A model generated the notes under the pieces. It did no database searches. It had not been told where the DNA came from and saw only the letters and a list, made by a program, of their open reading frames with translations. Below are positions 45,601-59,492 of a DNA stretch of 64,000 nt, in pieces. Each line of letters opens with the position of its first letter. Positions within the stretch are counted from its first letter, which is position 1. A program made the position numbers and the translations under genes. This stretch comes from Plasmodiophora brassicae (Eukaryota > Endomyxa > Phytomyxea > Plasmodiophorida > Plasmodiophoridae), in assembly GCA_039704465.1 (NCBI GenBank), contig JASFAU010000005.1:1-64000 (forward strand), written 5' to 3'.

Positions 45601-46272
45601 GACGCGCGAAAACCACTGCACACGCCATCGGCTGCCCCGCTTGCTGATCAATGCCAGCGTCGATCGCAATGCCTGAATGGCGGCCTCGCGAATGTTAAGC
45701 AGAGGATCATGGAGGGCGACCCAGATGTGGTCGATGAACGCAGCGACGTGTTGGTTGAACAGCGTCGGAACGTTATCGGCCAGCTGTTTGAGGACTAAAA
45801 CCGCTGCAAGGCGCCGATGTTCATAACGGTCTCCCTGGAGCCACTCCAGGGCACGCTTCACTTCGAACTCGACAAAGTCGGGGGTCAATGTCCCTCCAGC
45901 GCGAGCGAGGTGCCCCAGAGCCTTCGACGCCATATCAAGAATGACGGGATCGGAGCTGGAGACGACCATTCGCAGATAGTTTGCGAACCGAATGATTTTC
46001 GTCTCATTCTCCTCATACTGGACGTCGATGAGGTTGTCGATGACCTGAATGCCGCAGATCTTGTCGCCGGCACTGGGCGAATTCACCAGGTCGAAGATGC
46101 GCTTATTCAGGTCGTTCATGAACCGTGTGAACGACTCCGACGTGCGCTCCCGGGCTTCGCCCTCGACGTATCTGCGCAGCGCCTCGGTCTCCTCGTTCGT
46201 CGACGTCGGCGACGCTAACGCTAGCCGACCCAGAATGGCGTCCAGCTGAGCGTACGTCGCCGGCCCGCCCAT
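36681..46272 (-). CDS. TOR: Target of rapamycin (TOR) PI3K-related kinase
   Basis: TOR is the catalytic Ser/Thr kinase of TORC1/TORC2, controlling growth. The complete gene spans 9.6 kb with many short introns. The first exon (about 45232-46272) begins [20 protein letters not shown] and encodes HEAT repeats ([20 protein letters not shown]). More HEAT exons cover about 42300-45230. About 41615-42355 holds the FAT entry ([39 protein letters not shown]). The FRB domain at about 38380-38960 splices to [19 protein letters not shown] then RLYFGSKN, and ends [13 protein letters not shown]. The kinase domain (37060-38370) has [57 protein letters not shown] and [17 protein letters not shown]. The last exon (36681-36773) is FATC, ending [15 protein letters not shown]. 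Not every intron was placed. Confidence 0.95.
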
Positions 46273-46521
46273 GACCGGCGACCGTTTGCACGTTGCGACT
46301 CACCGCGGCTTCCTCGTCTGGGCGACGGACTTGCTGATGGCGCTGCTGCTTGGGGCAACGTGCACGACAGAAAGGGACCGGCCAGTGACAAAAATACACC
46401 CGGCGGCGGCCAACCTGGCGAGAACGACGCCCACGTGTTCCATGGCCGATGAGGCGATGAAGACGTTGCAAAGTCTGAAGCGCGCATCCGGGTCCCATGG
46501 TGCTGGGTGCGTTCGAGTGTA

Positions 46522-47370
46522 TTACTTATCGGCGAGCGTTCGCCCTCCTGGCGTCCTCTTCCTCGGTATACTGGACAAGGTGGTGTCGTCAGCGCCGGAT
46601 GCGTACGATATCTACATAGGTAGGCGGGGCAGATACGTGCCTTCTTTCGCAGGACGGCATCGACGGCGCTGGCGTATTTCGTCGATGTGGGGCGGTCCGG
46701 GATCGTCGGCTTGTCGGTCGATTCCCAGTCGAACGAGTACTGCGTCAGCGGCGTGTACTGCAGGTGCGATGACAGCTGGAGCAGCGCCTCGCTGACATAA
46801 AACGATGTGCTGGCCTACGAAGACGCATAAGTCCATTCCCAACATGCACGGAAACGCTCGCTCGTTTCGCACGAAGTTGCATGCCAGGACGGAATAGATC
46901 GTTGGCATCTGGTAGACGGTTCCCCATTGCGGGCCAGTACCGACCACGTAGTATAGTGCCAGAACGGTGACCGACGTCTCCGAGTGCCGTTCCTGTTTCC
47001 GAATCAGAAAGTAGGCCGGCGTCTTCGACGCCATCGGGGAACTGTTGTCCACTTCGTATTCGACACCAGTCATCGTCCTGCAATCGAGCAACGGTTACCG
47101 AGAGCAGAACGCGACGCAAATCGATGGTCACTTGATGTAACTGGGATCCAGCGTCCGTTGCAGACTGATCAGCCTAACGCGGATTGTGTCAGACCAGGCC
47201 GTCGGGGGAAGCATTGAGCCGTCGTCGCCTTACTCATTGTTACAGGATGGGTCGTAGAAGCAGGACTGCTTGAAGTAGTCCAGCAGCGTCGACCGGTTCA
47301 ACGGCCAGGCCTGCAACCAGGCCAGGAATCGCCAGCTCGTCCACGTGTCCAGGCCACCACCGGTCGCCAT
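46522..47370 (-). CDS. MED6: Mediator complex subunit 6
   Basis: MED6 is a head-module subunit of Mediator, bridging activators and RNA polymerase II. Exons 47234-47370, 47132-47173, 46873-47077, 46665-46814 and 46522-46611 close to 207 aa with introns of 60, 54, 58 and 53 nt. The N-terminus has the hallmark WRFLAWLQAWPLNRSTLLDY followed by FKQSCFYDPSCNNE; then TMTGVEYEVDNSSP, the beta strand TPAYFLIRKQERHSETSVTV, LALYYVV, GTVYQMPTIYSVLACNF and SFYVSEALLQLSSHL with QYSFDWES. The C-terminal exon is a polar basic tail (SSIPRKRTPGGRTLADK); its acceptor is the least certain splice. MED6 lies directly upstream of TOR on the same strand with about 250 nt between. Confidence 0.88.
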
Positions 47371-47563
47371 CCGGCTCGCAGGATGCCGCGCAATTCGTCG
47401 CCCGCGTCCCGCCGCATCTCGGTGCCAACCGGGCAGTACGATATACGATACCAGCTTGCACTGAACAGTGAACGCACGGTACACCACACGCCTCCATCAG
47501 ACGAGGCTGTACGGCCGCGTCCCCTATACTCATGCTCTGTACGCCCCGACAATGCAATTTTAT

Positions 47564-48465
47564 CTAGGTTCGCAAGTGGCGCAACGCGATGGCGATAGTA
47601 ATGGCGGCGATGACGCCCAGGGTGGCACTTACGATCAGGTCGGGCGGTTGGTCCGGCCGGTGACGGGGGCGTGCAGGTCGGGTAGCGCCCCGGCGGTCGT
47701 ACCCAGGTAGGCCTGCTGGCTTTGCCTGAAGCATACGCGCAATCCGGAAGAAGCGCAACTCGGTGGCGACGTCGACCGGGCTGGGGCATTCGGGACAGGA
47801 CGGCGACGAGAAGTTGTAGTTCGGGCCCATGCTCTCGTACAGAAGTTCAACAACCGGCAAGACGTACTCCTCCGAGACACCGGGCCGACTGCAGACAGAC
47901 CTGTTAGCGACAGCGGTAACGTTGGTGAGCCGACCACCGTGCGTCGTACTGTTCAAGCGCGTGGTCGATGGGGAGACGAACAAGATGGTGGGGCCGATAT
48001 GGGTCCAGAGCGGGGCTCGCTCCAAGGCGGAGTAGCGTCTCGACGACGTCCAGCTGCAGGAACTTGGCGGCCCAGTCCAACGCTGTCATTGCGTTGATGT
48101 CTTGCAGGTTGACCTCGAAGAACTTCAGGTCCCGAATGATCCTGTCGATGAGGACGGCCCGAACGCGATGGCTGCTACAGTACCTAGTGGCAAGAACCGT
48201 CGTAAGACCTGTGCGGTGACGTTGGAATCCCAAGTCGCATATGATACGTGCTCTTCACGACGACATGTAACGGATCCGGCCGCCCCGTATACTGTGGACC
48301 ACCCCACTCATCGTCGGGCGATGAGTGCTTGCGCAGAGCCCAGTTAAATGCAACCACGTTCTCGTCCAAACGACAATGGGTCAATTGCTGGAGCACCGTC
48401 TCTGATAGGGCTACGGATGCGACCCCTAGTAGTACAAGGACAAGGAACGGATGGCTGCTTGGCAT
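47564..48465 (-). CDS. Secretory/membrane protein with ankyrin-type repeats
   Basis: Exons 48248-48465, 47938-48183 and 47564-47888 (introns 64 and 49 nt) give 262 aa. The N-terminus is a clean signal peptide (MPSSHPFLVLVLLGVASVAL, cleavage likely after ALS). Two to three ankyrin-like units follow: DPLHVVVKSTY, then RVRAVLIDRII, then NLQDINAMTALDWAAKFLQL with DVVETLLRLGASPALDP, and RLPIDHALEQYD. A cysteine-containing segment (NFSSPSCPECPSPVDVATEL) precedes a terminal hydrophobic helix (LIVSATLGVIAAITIAIAL) with a short basic tail (RHLRT), so the predicted topology is type I with the repeats in the lumen or outside. Ankyrin repeats are normally cytosolic, which makes this arrangement unusual. 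No family is assigned. Alternative acceptors at intron 2 (37 or 49 nt) both keep phase. Confidence 0.65.
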
Positions 48466-48623
48466 ATGGTTTGGAAATATCAAATGGGTCTCCAGGAAGA
48501 CGCCCCCCCTGACCCATATCCGTGAAGCAGGTCAAGGGCCATCACCAGTGACTATGTACCTACATAGGACGGACTAATCGCACACAGGCTATGCCTTCAG
48601 AACCGGACCGGGCGATGGCACTT

Positions 48624-49425
<802 letters not shown>

Positions 49426-49820
49426 CCGTCACCGGGCGCGCTGATTTGCAAAGTAGAGCAGGTCGACGCGTCCGCATCGCGTCGATATTCCTCGGCCTTG
49501 GGAACGACGTCGTCTGATCGCGTCAGCCAGTGGCAGGTGTTCCCCCTTTCCACTTGGCCTCATCGTCACGCGGAATCGGATGCGTCGCACGGCGGAACGT
49601 GTTACGTGACGGTAGGGCGACGCAACCCGCTCGGCCCCGCAATCTTGCCACCACACGAGTTGGGGGGGCCTCTATTCTACTTCGGGGACTGGAAATGATT
49701 ACTCCTACATCGAGGCTGCGCTAATACGGAGAGGGAGGCATAGAGAATGACATTGGATCTGATGGACTTTATTGGGTATAAGGGCGTCAGACGTTACACG
49801 AAGGATGCGGGGTCACCAGA
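49426..49820. other. Intergenic spacer, nothing recognised
   Basis: The spacer lies between the 5' end of the zinc-finger gene and the 3' end of CAP. The zinc-finger promoter or a further 5' exon could be here. A run of seven G (about 49663-49669) is the only oddity. Confidence 0.35.
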
Positions 49821-51458
49821 TCAGCCGTGAGACACCTGCTGCGTGTTGAGCTTGTAGTCGCCACGGTTCCCGGATATCTTGGTGATGAACTGTTCCGGGA
49901 CGGGGATCTCGACTGGGTCGCTCTTCTCGGTCGGCCCAGGAACGCGAATGTTCACTTCCGAGATGTTCGACGTGACGATGCTCGGGTCACTGGAAGACAG
50001 GGCGTTAGCTGAAATGGACGACATCGCTGATCAAATGAGGGCACCGACCGCTTGACGCATTCCTCCGAAAGGACCAGCTGGCAACCGTGAGTCTTGTCAA
50101 TGGCGATGCTCGGTGCCGAACCCGTTGTGCCGACTTCAACGGACTGGCAGTTGACAATCTCGACAGTCGAAACGACGTCGCCAAAGATGAGTGCCGACTT
50201 CTTGCAGTTGTCCATGCAAATCGCCTTGACGCGAGCGCCGATCTTGATCGTCGACCCCTCGCACTTGTAGATGTACACGGTGTGGTTGAGCTGGACTTCA
50301 CCGGCGGGCAGCTCCACGACGCCAGCGTTGACATAGTTCTCAATGAACCACTTGCCTTGGTTGTGCGTGATCGACGGCGGCTTCGTTGCCGCCGAACCCT
50401 TGCTCTGCTGTCGAGAAGGCGCAGCAGCCTTCTTCGGGACGTCGGAAACAAGCCCGGAGCGCTCCTCAGGAGACCGGTTCTTGGACTTCATGTCGTTAGT
50501 CACCTTGCTGAGGCCTTTGGTGATATCACCGCCCTTGTTGATCTGGGCAAAGACCGCCGCCATGCCAGTCAACGTCGGGGCAGTCGTTGACGATGAGGCA
50601 GGAGCAGCTGGAGCGGGTGCGGCTGGCGCTGGCGGCGGCGGCGCACACGGGGGAGCCGCCGGTGCCGATCCGCTGGAGAATTGCTTGATCGATTTGCCGG
50701 ACGACGACCAGGACAGACCCGTCGGGTGGTTAGTCTTGATGTACGTCTACAGGCACACGTTTACCCAACCAAACATTCCTCTCCACCGGTGTGCCCCGCA
50801 TTACCTTCAGTTCGTTCAGCGCATTACGAATCTGCTTCACGAACTGCTTGTTCGCCTCATCGGACGCCGACGTCAGCACCTTGTTCAGGTAGAATGTGGA
50901 CGCCTCGACGGCGTTCTGGACATGCGTTTGGGGCTTCTCGGGCGCGGCAATCCAGAACAGAGCCGGGAGCGCTTCGGCGAACCCGGCCTGGTGGTTGTAC
51001 GCCTTGCTGCGGTTGTCCTGAAGCGCGTGCGCCTCCTGGATCGCCTTCGACAATGGTTCGACAAACTCGCGGAGGTCGGCATCGGACGGCTTCGTGCATT
51101 GCGATGCGGCGGCGACAGCGGTCCCAACGAATTCGAACGCAGTGGCAGCAATCCGACCCTGACAACAAATCGATTCGTTATTATCAACCGGCACGACAGC
51201 GCTTCGGGATCGTACAATCTTCTCGATATCCCCGCCGATCTGCGTGCACGTCGACAGGAACGGCTGGACGTGGGCGTCAAAGTAGGCCGCGTACGCCGCC
51301 GACGATGGCGAGGCGGGCGTCACCGGGCCCGCCGACTTGCCATGCAGGGCGGGCGCGGCCGGCGCCGACGACTGCGCCGCGCGGACGGTCCCCTCGATCT
51401 GCTCGAGGCGCTTGACGCACGCCTCGAATCGCTGCAGGACGGCATCGAACGTAGCCAT
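49821..51458 (-). CDS. CAP1: Cyclase-associated protein (CAP/Srv2)
   Basis: CAP binds G-actin and cofilin-actin, recycling monomers; in some fungi it also binds adenylyl cyclase. Exons 51216-51458, 50805-51158, 50049-50746 and 49821-49989 (introns 57, 58 and 59 nt) give 487 aa. The N-terminal oligomerisation helix (LQRFEACVKRLEQIEGTV) leads to the helical folded domain (YFDAHVQPFLSTCTQIGGDI; EALPALFWIAAPEKPQTHV). A Pro/Ala-rich tract (CAPPPPAPAAPAPAAPA) and a WH2-like segment follow. The beta-helical CARP domain includes GKWFIENYVNAGVVELPAGE, HTVYIYKCEGSTIKI, THGCQLVLSEE and the C-terminal VEIPVPEQFITKISGNRGD. The first intron is 57 nt, in frame, with no stop codon. Confidence 0.95.
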
Positions 51459-51891
51459 GGGTCAGGATCGGTACGGGTCCGAACGTGTGTCGCGCTGGTG
51501 CCGAATACGTATTTGGCAGTGTCGTTGACACGCGACCCCCTGGGTCGACCGTGTGTCCCGAAATATCGCACTGCCGAACCTATAAATAATCATGTCACAC
51601 GAGTGAGGACCGTGCGCTGCTTCCAAGCGCACCAGCAGAGTGCCCCCCGCAGGTAGATTGGCCCAAGCCGAACCCACCGGATGCGAGCCGCGTCCCCGGT
51701 GACACCTGCGTCCGGCAGCAGCGGATCCACCTTGCACTAAGTAGGGGTACGTAAGTTCCATAACAATAACGCGAACCGACCGTGAACTGGTTACGAGCAA
51801 AACGGCCGGCCCCACTGTCACGTTGGGCAGAAAAGCGCATCTGTTTCGGCCTTGGCGTTCCTGTTTGACAACGCCGTCGCGCGCGTCGACC
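51459..51891. other. Divergent promoter region CAP / UNC-93-like
   Basis: The 433 nt between divergent starts carry no recognised coding content. Confidence 0.4.
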
Positions 51892-53514
51892 ATGCCGATG
51901 TTCTGTGACGACGGGCCGTTGCTGCCGGGCGCCGATGCCGGCCCCGGGTCCCCGTCGCAGCTTGCCCGCGTCGTCGGTCTCGGCCTGTCGTTCCTGTTCA
52001 TCTTCATGTCGTTCAACGGTCGGTACCCTTGCGCACATGCGCTGGCCGCTTGGTGTTGATTTCGTCGATGTCGCCAGCCGCCCAGGTGTGTGCTGCTCCT
52101 CTCAGCGACGGGCGATCGACATCGTATCTCACGTATGTGGCACGTGGTTTAGAATTTCCAGACGTCCGGGTACGATCCTCGCGTTGGGTCGCTGGCCCTT
52201 GGTCTGCTCTACTCTGTCTTCACGTACGCCTACTGGTCTCTGTAACGCCCCTTGTCGTAGTGGCTCACCGTGCTTCGATAGAGTGTCGAACCTGGTATCT
52301 GCCCAGGCCGTCCGACGACTCGGTTTGCGGCGCTCCCTGTTCCTCGGGTCGTTGACGTATGTGGCGTTTGTCACCGCCAACGCATTCTATCGGCCATGGT
52401 TTGTCTACCTGTCATCGGCGTTGTTGGGGTTCGGGGCAGCGCTGCTCTGGACGGCCCAGGGCTCATTCGTCGTGCGATGCTCGCGTGCCGATGACCACCT
52501 GAACCGTAAAGTCCCCGGATCGTCGCTCGGCAAGTTCAACGGCGTGTTCTTTGCGTTGTTCCAGGCGAACCAGTTCCTAGGCAACGCTCTCGTCGCCATC
52601 ATGTTCAACTACAACGAATCGCCCGCAACGATCTTTACGGTACGTGGCCGTTGTTGCCCGATGACGTTCGGCATGTGACGCCCATGCGTTCCCAGGTGTG
52701 CGCGTTTGTATGCGCCCTTGGCGCGTTATCCATCCTGCTCCTGAATCCGCCACCGAATGCGGCCGTCGATACCGAATCTGTATCGTTGTCGGCGATCGTG
52801 CGATCCGTCGTGACGAATATGGGCGACAGGCGCCTGCTGCTTCTGGTCCCGTATATCCTGCTGAATGGAGCCACACAGTCTTTCATCGTCGGCGATGTTG
52901 CCGCGCTAGCGCAGACGAACAGCATCCGGTTCTTCGTCATGGCTGCATGGGGGGCGTTTGACGCCCTTGCGTCGCTGTCGCTGGGCAGGATCGCCGACAC
53001 GGCTGGACGCATACCAGTCATCCTGTTGGGGATTGCTACCCAATCGGCCATCTCCGGATATCTCTACCAGGGCAGCGACCAGGGGTTCTCGTTCGAGTTT
53101 CTGATTGGAGTCGCAGCCTGCTTCGGAGTCGTGGACGCCGTCTACAACACAACGGTTTACGCAATCCTGGGCAGCATGTTCCCAGACGCAGAAGCGGCAT
53201 GTGCAAGTGTGTCTCGTGTTTCGTGCGCGCTTGTCCGCGTTCGCCTGATTCGCGCCCATTCAGATTTCAAACTGTTCCAGAGCGGCATGATGGCCGTGGT
53301 GTTCTTCGTTCGCAGCTGGACAACACTCACCTCCCGCATCTGCATTATCGCCGCCCTGATATTGGCATCCGCCGGTCAACTGCACAGCAGGAACTCGTAC
53401 TCCCGCCCTGTCTGATTCGTCGGCCCAGGCACGCTGACCATCCTGCACAAGTTCGTGCACAGCATCGAGAAGCACCCAGCGTCCAGCGAACAGGACCGCA
53501 GTCGATCGCCGTAA
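51892..53514 (+). CDS. UNC-93/MFS-like membrane transporter
   Basis: This is a major-facilitator-type protein of the UNC-93 family (DUF895), found in fungi, protists and animals; the substrate is unknown. Exons 51892-52018, 52078-52085, 52153-52241, 52282-52639, 52696-53206, 53264-53374 and 53429-53514 give 429 aa with introns of 59, 67, 40, 56, 57 and 54 nt. The conserved first helix reads LGLSFLFIFMSFN-AAQ-NFQ only if the 8-nt second exon is used. Further motifs are SGYDPRVGSLALGLLYSVFT, SNLVSAQAVRRLGLRRSLFL, LLGFGAALLWTAQGSFVV, FNGVFFALFQANQFLGN, ILLNGATQSFIVGDVAAL and GRIADTAGRIPVILLG. The tail ILHKFVHSIEKHPASSEQD is soluble. About ten to twelve helices are expected. Confidence 0.9.
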
Positions 53515-53715
53515 CGTTGTTGTCGGCAGGTTGCCGCCTTCTCAACGGCACGAATTGCCACGTAGGACTATATAATATAACTATATACAACACGAGCGGG
53601 AGCGGTAGCGGAACAACCGGTCTGCTGCTGGTGGGGTAGTACCGTAGAGAACAGACACGTTCCGCTGCTGGTCACGGATTGGGGACGTGCTGTTGCCGGA
53701 GTCATCATCCTTCGT

Positions 53716-55118
53716 ATGGCGGAGTCCGCCGTGTCGCACCCAATGGCCATGGCTCTCGACGGCGCCGCCAACGCCGCCGTGCCGTCCGCCGGCGACGATC
53801 GCATGAACAACGCCATATCGTTCCTAAAGCGTAACGAGACGCGGGCGACGACGACGATGTGGATGCGCCCGCTGACTTGACGCTCGCAGATCCAAAGGTG
53901 GTCGGCGCGTCCGTCCAGCAGAAGGCGGCGTTCCTGCATTCGAAGGGCCTGTCCAAGGATGAGATCTGTCGCGCGATGCGATCGATTGACCCGAAGTCGC
54001 CGGAAGCCGACCAGGTCGAGCGCGGGGAAGTCGCCCTCGACCGCCCCGCTGCCGCAGCGGCTCCGCCGCAACCGGCACCACCGGCAGCGCCGCCTGCACC
54101 GTCGTCGGCGCCGGCGCCCATTTCGGGTCCCGGTGGTGTCTTGTACTACCCGGTCGCCGGCCCCAATGGCGTCGTCTACCAACCTCTGTACAAGCAGCCG
54201 GCGCCGTCCTCCTGGGCAATGTACTCCATCGTTGCCGCCGCGGTCGTCGCCGCGGGAGGCGCGCTCGCCTATTCCTATCGCAAGTACTGGCTGGACGACA
54301 GCGCCAAGCCGGGCGCCGATGCGGCGGTCATCCCTCCTGACGAGCACCGGGAAACGCATGTGATCGTGGATCGTGGCGTCGGCGTGCTCCCACCACCACC
54401 ACCGCCACCAGAACCCGTCCTGGACGCCATCCAAGAACTCGCTGCCGACTCCCGCGAGATCAAGCAGCATTTGTCGTCGATATCGCGGTCGCTGGAGGCG
54501 CTGTCGACTGCGCGGCCAGCGCCGATCGCGTCCTCGTCATCGGCCCCTGTTGGCCTGTCCCCGGCTGTGCAAGCCCTGCTGAACAACTCGGCGGCGGTGT
54601 CGGAACCAGGCGCTCTGCTGGACGCTGCTGCTGCTGCTGCTGCTGCTGAACCAGCGTTCAATCTGGCCGCTGCGTCGCTGGAGATGAGCGATGCGCTCGC
54701 TGAGTTGATCCAGGATCAGGTCGCCGTGGACGTCGCCGTCCCGATCCTGATGATCTACCTGAGAAACGTCGAGAAGGGCGAGCGGTACCAGCGCATCAAG
54801 CTGTCCAGCGATTTCTACGAGCAGAAGGTCAGCTGCTTCCCGAGCGCGATCCAGTTCCTGCACGCGGTCGGGTTCCGCAAGCAGGACGGCTGGCTGGTCT
54901 GGCAGGATTCGCCCAACCCGGATTCGCAGGACTTCCTCGACCGGCGACACATCCTGTCCGTCGCGCGTGAGCGCCTGACCCAGATCGGCGAGACCGCTCA
55001 ACGCGCCAAGGAAGAGCGTCGCGACGATCCCGATCCCGAACCGAGAAGGGCGCAGGTCGAAGGCGATCCTGTCGAGGAAGACGATGCTGGTCGTAGCGAG
55101 CGCAGCGATGGTAACTGA
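53716..55118 (+). CDS. PEX14: Peroxin 14 (PEX14)
   Basis: PEX14 is the docking protein of the peroxisomal matrix import machinery, binding WxxxF motifs of PEX5. Exons 53716-53830 and 53890-55118 (59-nt intron) give 447 aa. Splicing restores the N-terminal domain: MNNAISFLK-HPKVVGASVQ then KAAFLHSKGLSKDEICRAM, the three-helix PEX5-binding fold. A Pro/Ala-rich linker follows, with GVLYYPVAGPNGVVYQPLY. The membrane segment is MYSIVAAAVVAAGGALAYSY. Beyond it is a coiled-coil helix (QELAADSREIKQHLSSISRS) and an Ala run encoded by a GCT repeat (about 54628-54650). The last 150 residues form a folded helical region (LRNVEKGERYQRIKL) and acidic tail, longer than in many PEX14 proteins. Confidence 0.88.
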
Positions 55119-55198
55119 GAAGCACCGGCAAGGCGGACGTCGGGCCGCTGCCCGTGTTAGGCATACGATTAGTCTACCACTAATGAAAATAGTTTACG

Positions 55199-56100
55199 TT
55201 AGGCCATGCGCCGGGTTCGGTTGACCCAGCGGACGCGCGTCTCGCGGGCGCCACGCCCCGAGTTCAGGCCAGTGTGTACGATGAAGTCGGGCGTCGTCTG
55301 CGCCAACGGTGTCACTGTGTAAAGCGCCTACAGCAGCCACGAACGTCGTACCTTGGACGGTTTCGGTTTCGTCGACGGTGCCAGCGCAGACGTGGAGGAT
55401 GACGTTTGAGGGCGTCGCGATCGATTGATCGCCGCCGATCGTTTGCCCCGTGCCCACTCCATCTTGAACTTCTGGAACAGGGCCACTGGATCCGTCGATC
55501 GGAACGACCGGCCTGACCGTTGGGCAGACTGAGAACGCGCGACGGACACGGACGGGCCGCCGTGGTGAACGTACCTGGCGCGCGTTGCGTCCTGGATCCG
55601 GAGGACGGCTTCAAGGCGGGTTCCTTCGTGTCGACGGGCGGCGTGACGTTCTGCACGCGAGCCGACTCTGGTGACTCGGGCGCGTCATCCGACGAGTGCT
55701 CGTGCGCGTAATGAAGAACGCGGGCGGCAGACGCCTATGTAGGTAGGGTGGACCATTGTAACCGTCGTCGTGTCCATTGTAGTGAACCTGAACAGACCTG
55801 TTCGCTCCGGTTCTCGTCGGGCGCAGCAGTCAGGCGGGCCCGAGGCCGGGGCGGGAGTATCTCCCGAAGCGATGCACGCCGCAATGGAACGTCAGGGGAC
55901 GACGTCGCGCTATCGGATGGCGCGTGCGCCGCCGCCACACGCGGCGTCGATATTCGCAGGACGAACCGCTCAAGAACGTCGTCCTCGACGTTGCCAATCC
56001 CCTGGCAACAGCAACTCAGGGCGGCGCGATCTTCGAACGCCGTCGTGCTGACCAGTAGCGACAGCTGGCGCCTAACGTCGTCCGCTGTGAAGTTCGTCAT
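55199..56100 (-). CDS. HYLS1: HYLS1, centriole/cilium assembly protein
   Basis: HYLS1 is a core centriolar protein that binds SAS-4/CPAP and is required for cilium formation. Exons 56053-56100, 55798-56001, 55575-55734, 55352-55512 and 55199-55297 (introns 51, 63, 62 and 54 nt) close to 223 aa. The N-terminal motif appears only after splicing: FTADDVRRQLSLL-GIGNVED then DVLERFV. The middle is Ser/Pro/Arg-rich disordered. The HYLS1 box reads GRSFRSTDPVALFQKFKMEW, and the C-terminus TPDFIVHTGLNSGRGARE then TRVRWVNRTRR carries the conserved Arg-Trp element. The first intron is in frame without a stop, so unspliced reading is possible. The 3' end is 80 nt from PEX14, tail to tail; the 5' end faces the LYR gene. 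Confidence 0.85.
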
Positions 56101-56211
56101 TCGGGTGACGACAGCCGGGCCGCGGCCGCGACGATCGCCACGACGCCAGTTGGCCTGTGACGTGATCCGCTCGGGATGTGCAAAGCGCGCTGAAAAGTGA
56201 AAACGCGAATT

Positions 56212-56236
56212 CCGCTCTCTCTCTCTATCTCTCTCT
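56212..56236. repeat. CT dinucleotide microsatellite
   Basis: A nearly pure (CT)n tract with one interruption (TATCT) lies in the divergent promoter of HYLS1 and the LYR gene, just upstream of the 22-nt tandem repeats. Confidence 0.85.
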
Positions 56237-56253
56237 GCCCACAGTGCACGTCA

Positions 56254-56319
56254 ATAAGTGCGCCCGTGGGCGACGATAAGTGCGCCCGTGGACGACGATA
56301 AGTGCGCCAGTGGGCCGTA
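56254..56319. repeat. Three tandem 22-nt repeats in a divergent promoter
   Basis: The unit ATAAGTGCGCCCGTGGGCGA plus CG is repeated at 56254-56275, 56276-56297 and 56298-56319. Copy 2 differs at one base; copy 3 has diverged at its 3' end. The array ends about 60 nt before the LYR start codon and about 150 nt from the HYLS1 start codon, as expected for a multi-copy transcription-factor site. Confidence 0.85.
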
Positions 56320-56380
56320 TATATCCCGGGAGGGGGTCACCGGCGCCGTACACTGGTCAACGACGACCCGCGTCGGCGAA

Positions 56381-56783
56381 ATGTCGGTGCAGATCAACAG
56401 GACGAGTCTGCAGCTGTACCGGGACTGCATGCGCCTGGCCGCGTACATTGCGCCGCGGTCGACGCCCAAGGGTGCCAAGCTGCGCGCGATGATCACCGAG
56501 CAGTTCCGGGCGCACCGGTTCGAGACCGACCCGACCAAGGTCGAGGAGTGCAAACAGGCGTACGTATCGTCGACTGGACATGCCGGTGGCGGCGCACGTC
56601 TGATGGGTACGCTTTGGCGTTAGCGCGATCCGCGGCTTGACGAATTACCTGGCGTTCGACGGCCTGTCGAAAGCGTCGCCAGAGTACGCGAAATCGAAGC
56701 TGGCGGATGACGACGACGGCGAGGAGCAGCAGGCAGCGACCGCTGCGGTGTCGTCACCGCCGCAAGATCAACAAGGGCCCTGA
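56381..56783 (+). CDS. LYR-motif (Complex1_LYR-like) protein
   Basis: LYR proteins are small mitochondrial helical proteins that bind acyl-carrier protein and help assemble Fe-S or respiratory-complex components. Exons 56381-56559 and 56624-56783 (64-nt intron) give 112 aa. The N-terminal LYR signature is LQLYRDCMRLAAYI, followed by LRAMITEQFRAHRFETDPTK and, across the splice, EECKQA-AIRGLTNYLAF, the usual three-helix pattern including the Phe of the second helix. The tail is acidic and Gln/Ala rich. No cleavable presequence is obvious, as is common for LYRMs. Which subfamily (LYRM1/2/9 or other) is not clear. Confidence 0.75.
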
Positions 56784-56804
56784 TTGGAATACGTTATATA
56801 TAGT

Positions 56805-59362
<2,558 letters not shown>

Positions 59363-59492
59363 ACGACCTGGCAACGACAACCAAAGCGTGTGCATCGGGT
59401 CTGGCCCCGCCCTAGCCTAGGTACTGTCGCGCGGCGGCACGACGGGCGGGAGCGGGGGGCCTCCTGTCTGTCTGCAGGTCCCTGGGCCTGTC

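Noticed and set aside
46303..46461. Minus-strand frame beginning MEHVGVVLARLAAAG between MED6 and TOR
   Set aside because: Short, no motif, and no consistent splice link to MED6; the 46522-46611 exon gives a better MED6 end.
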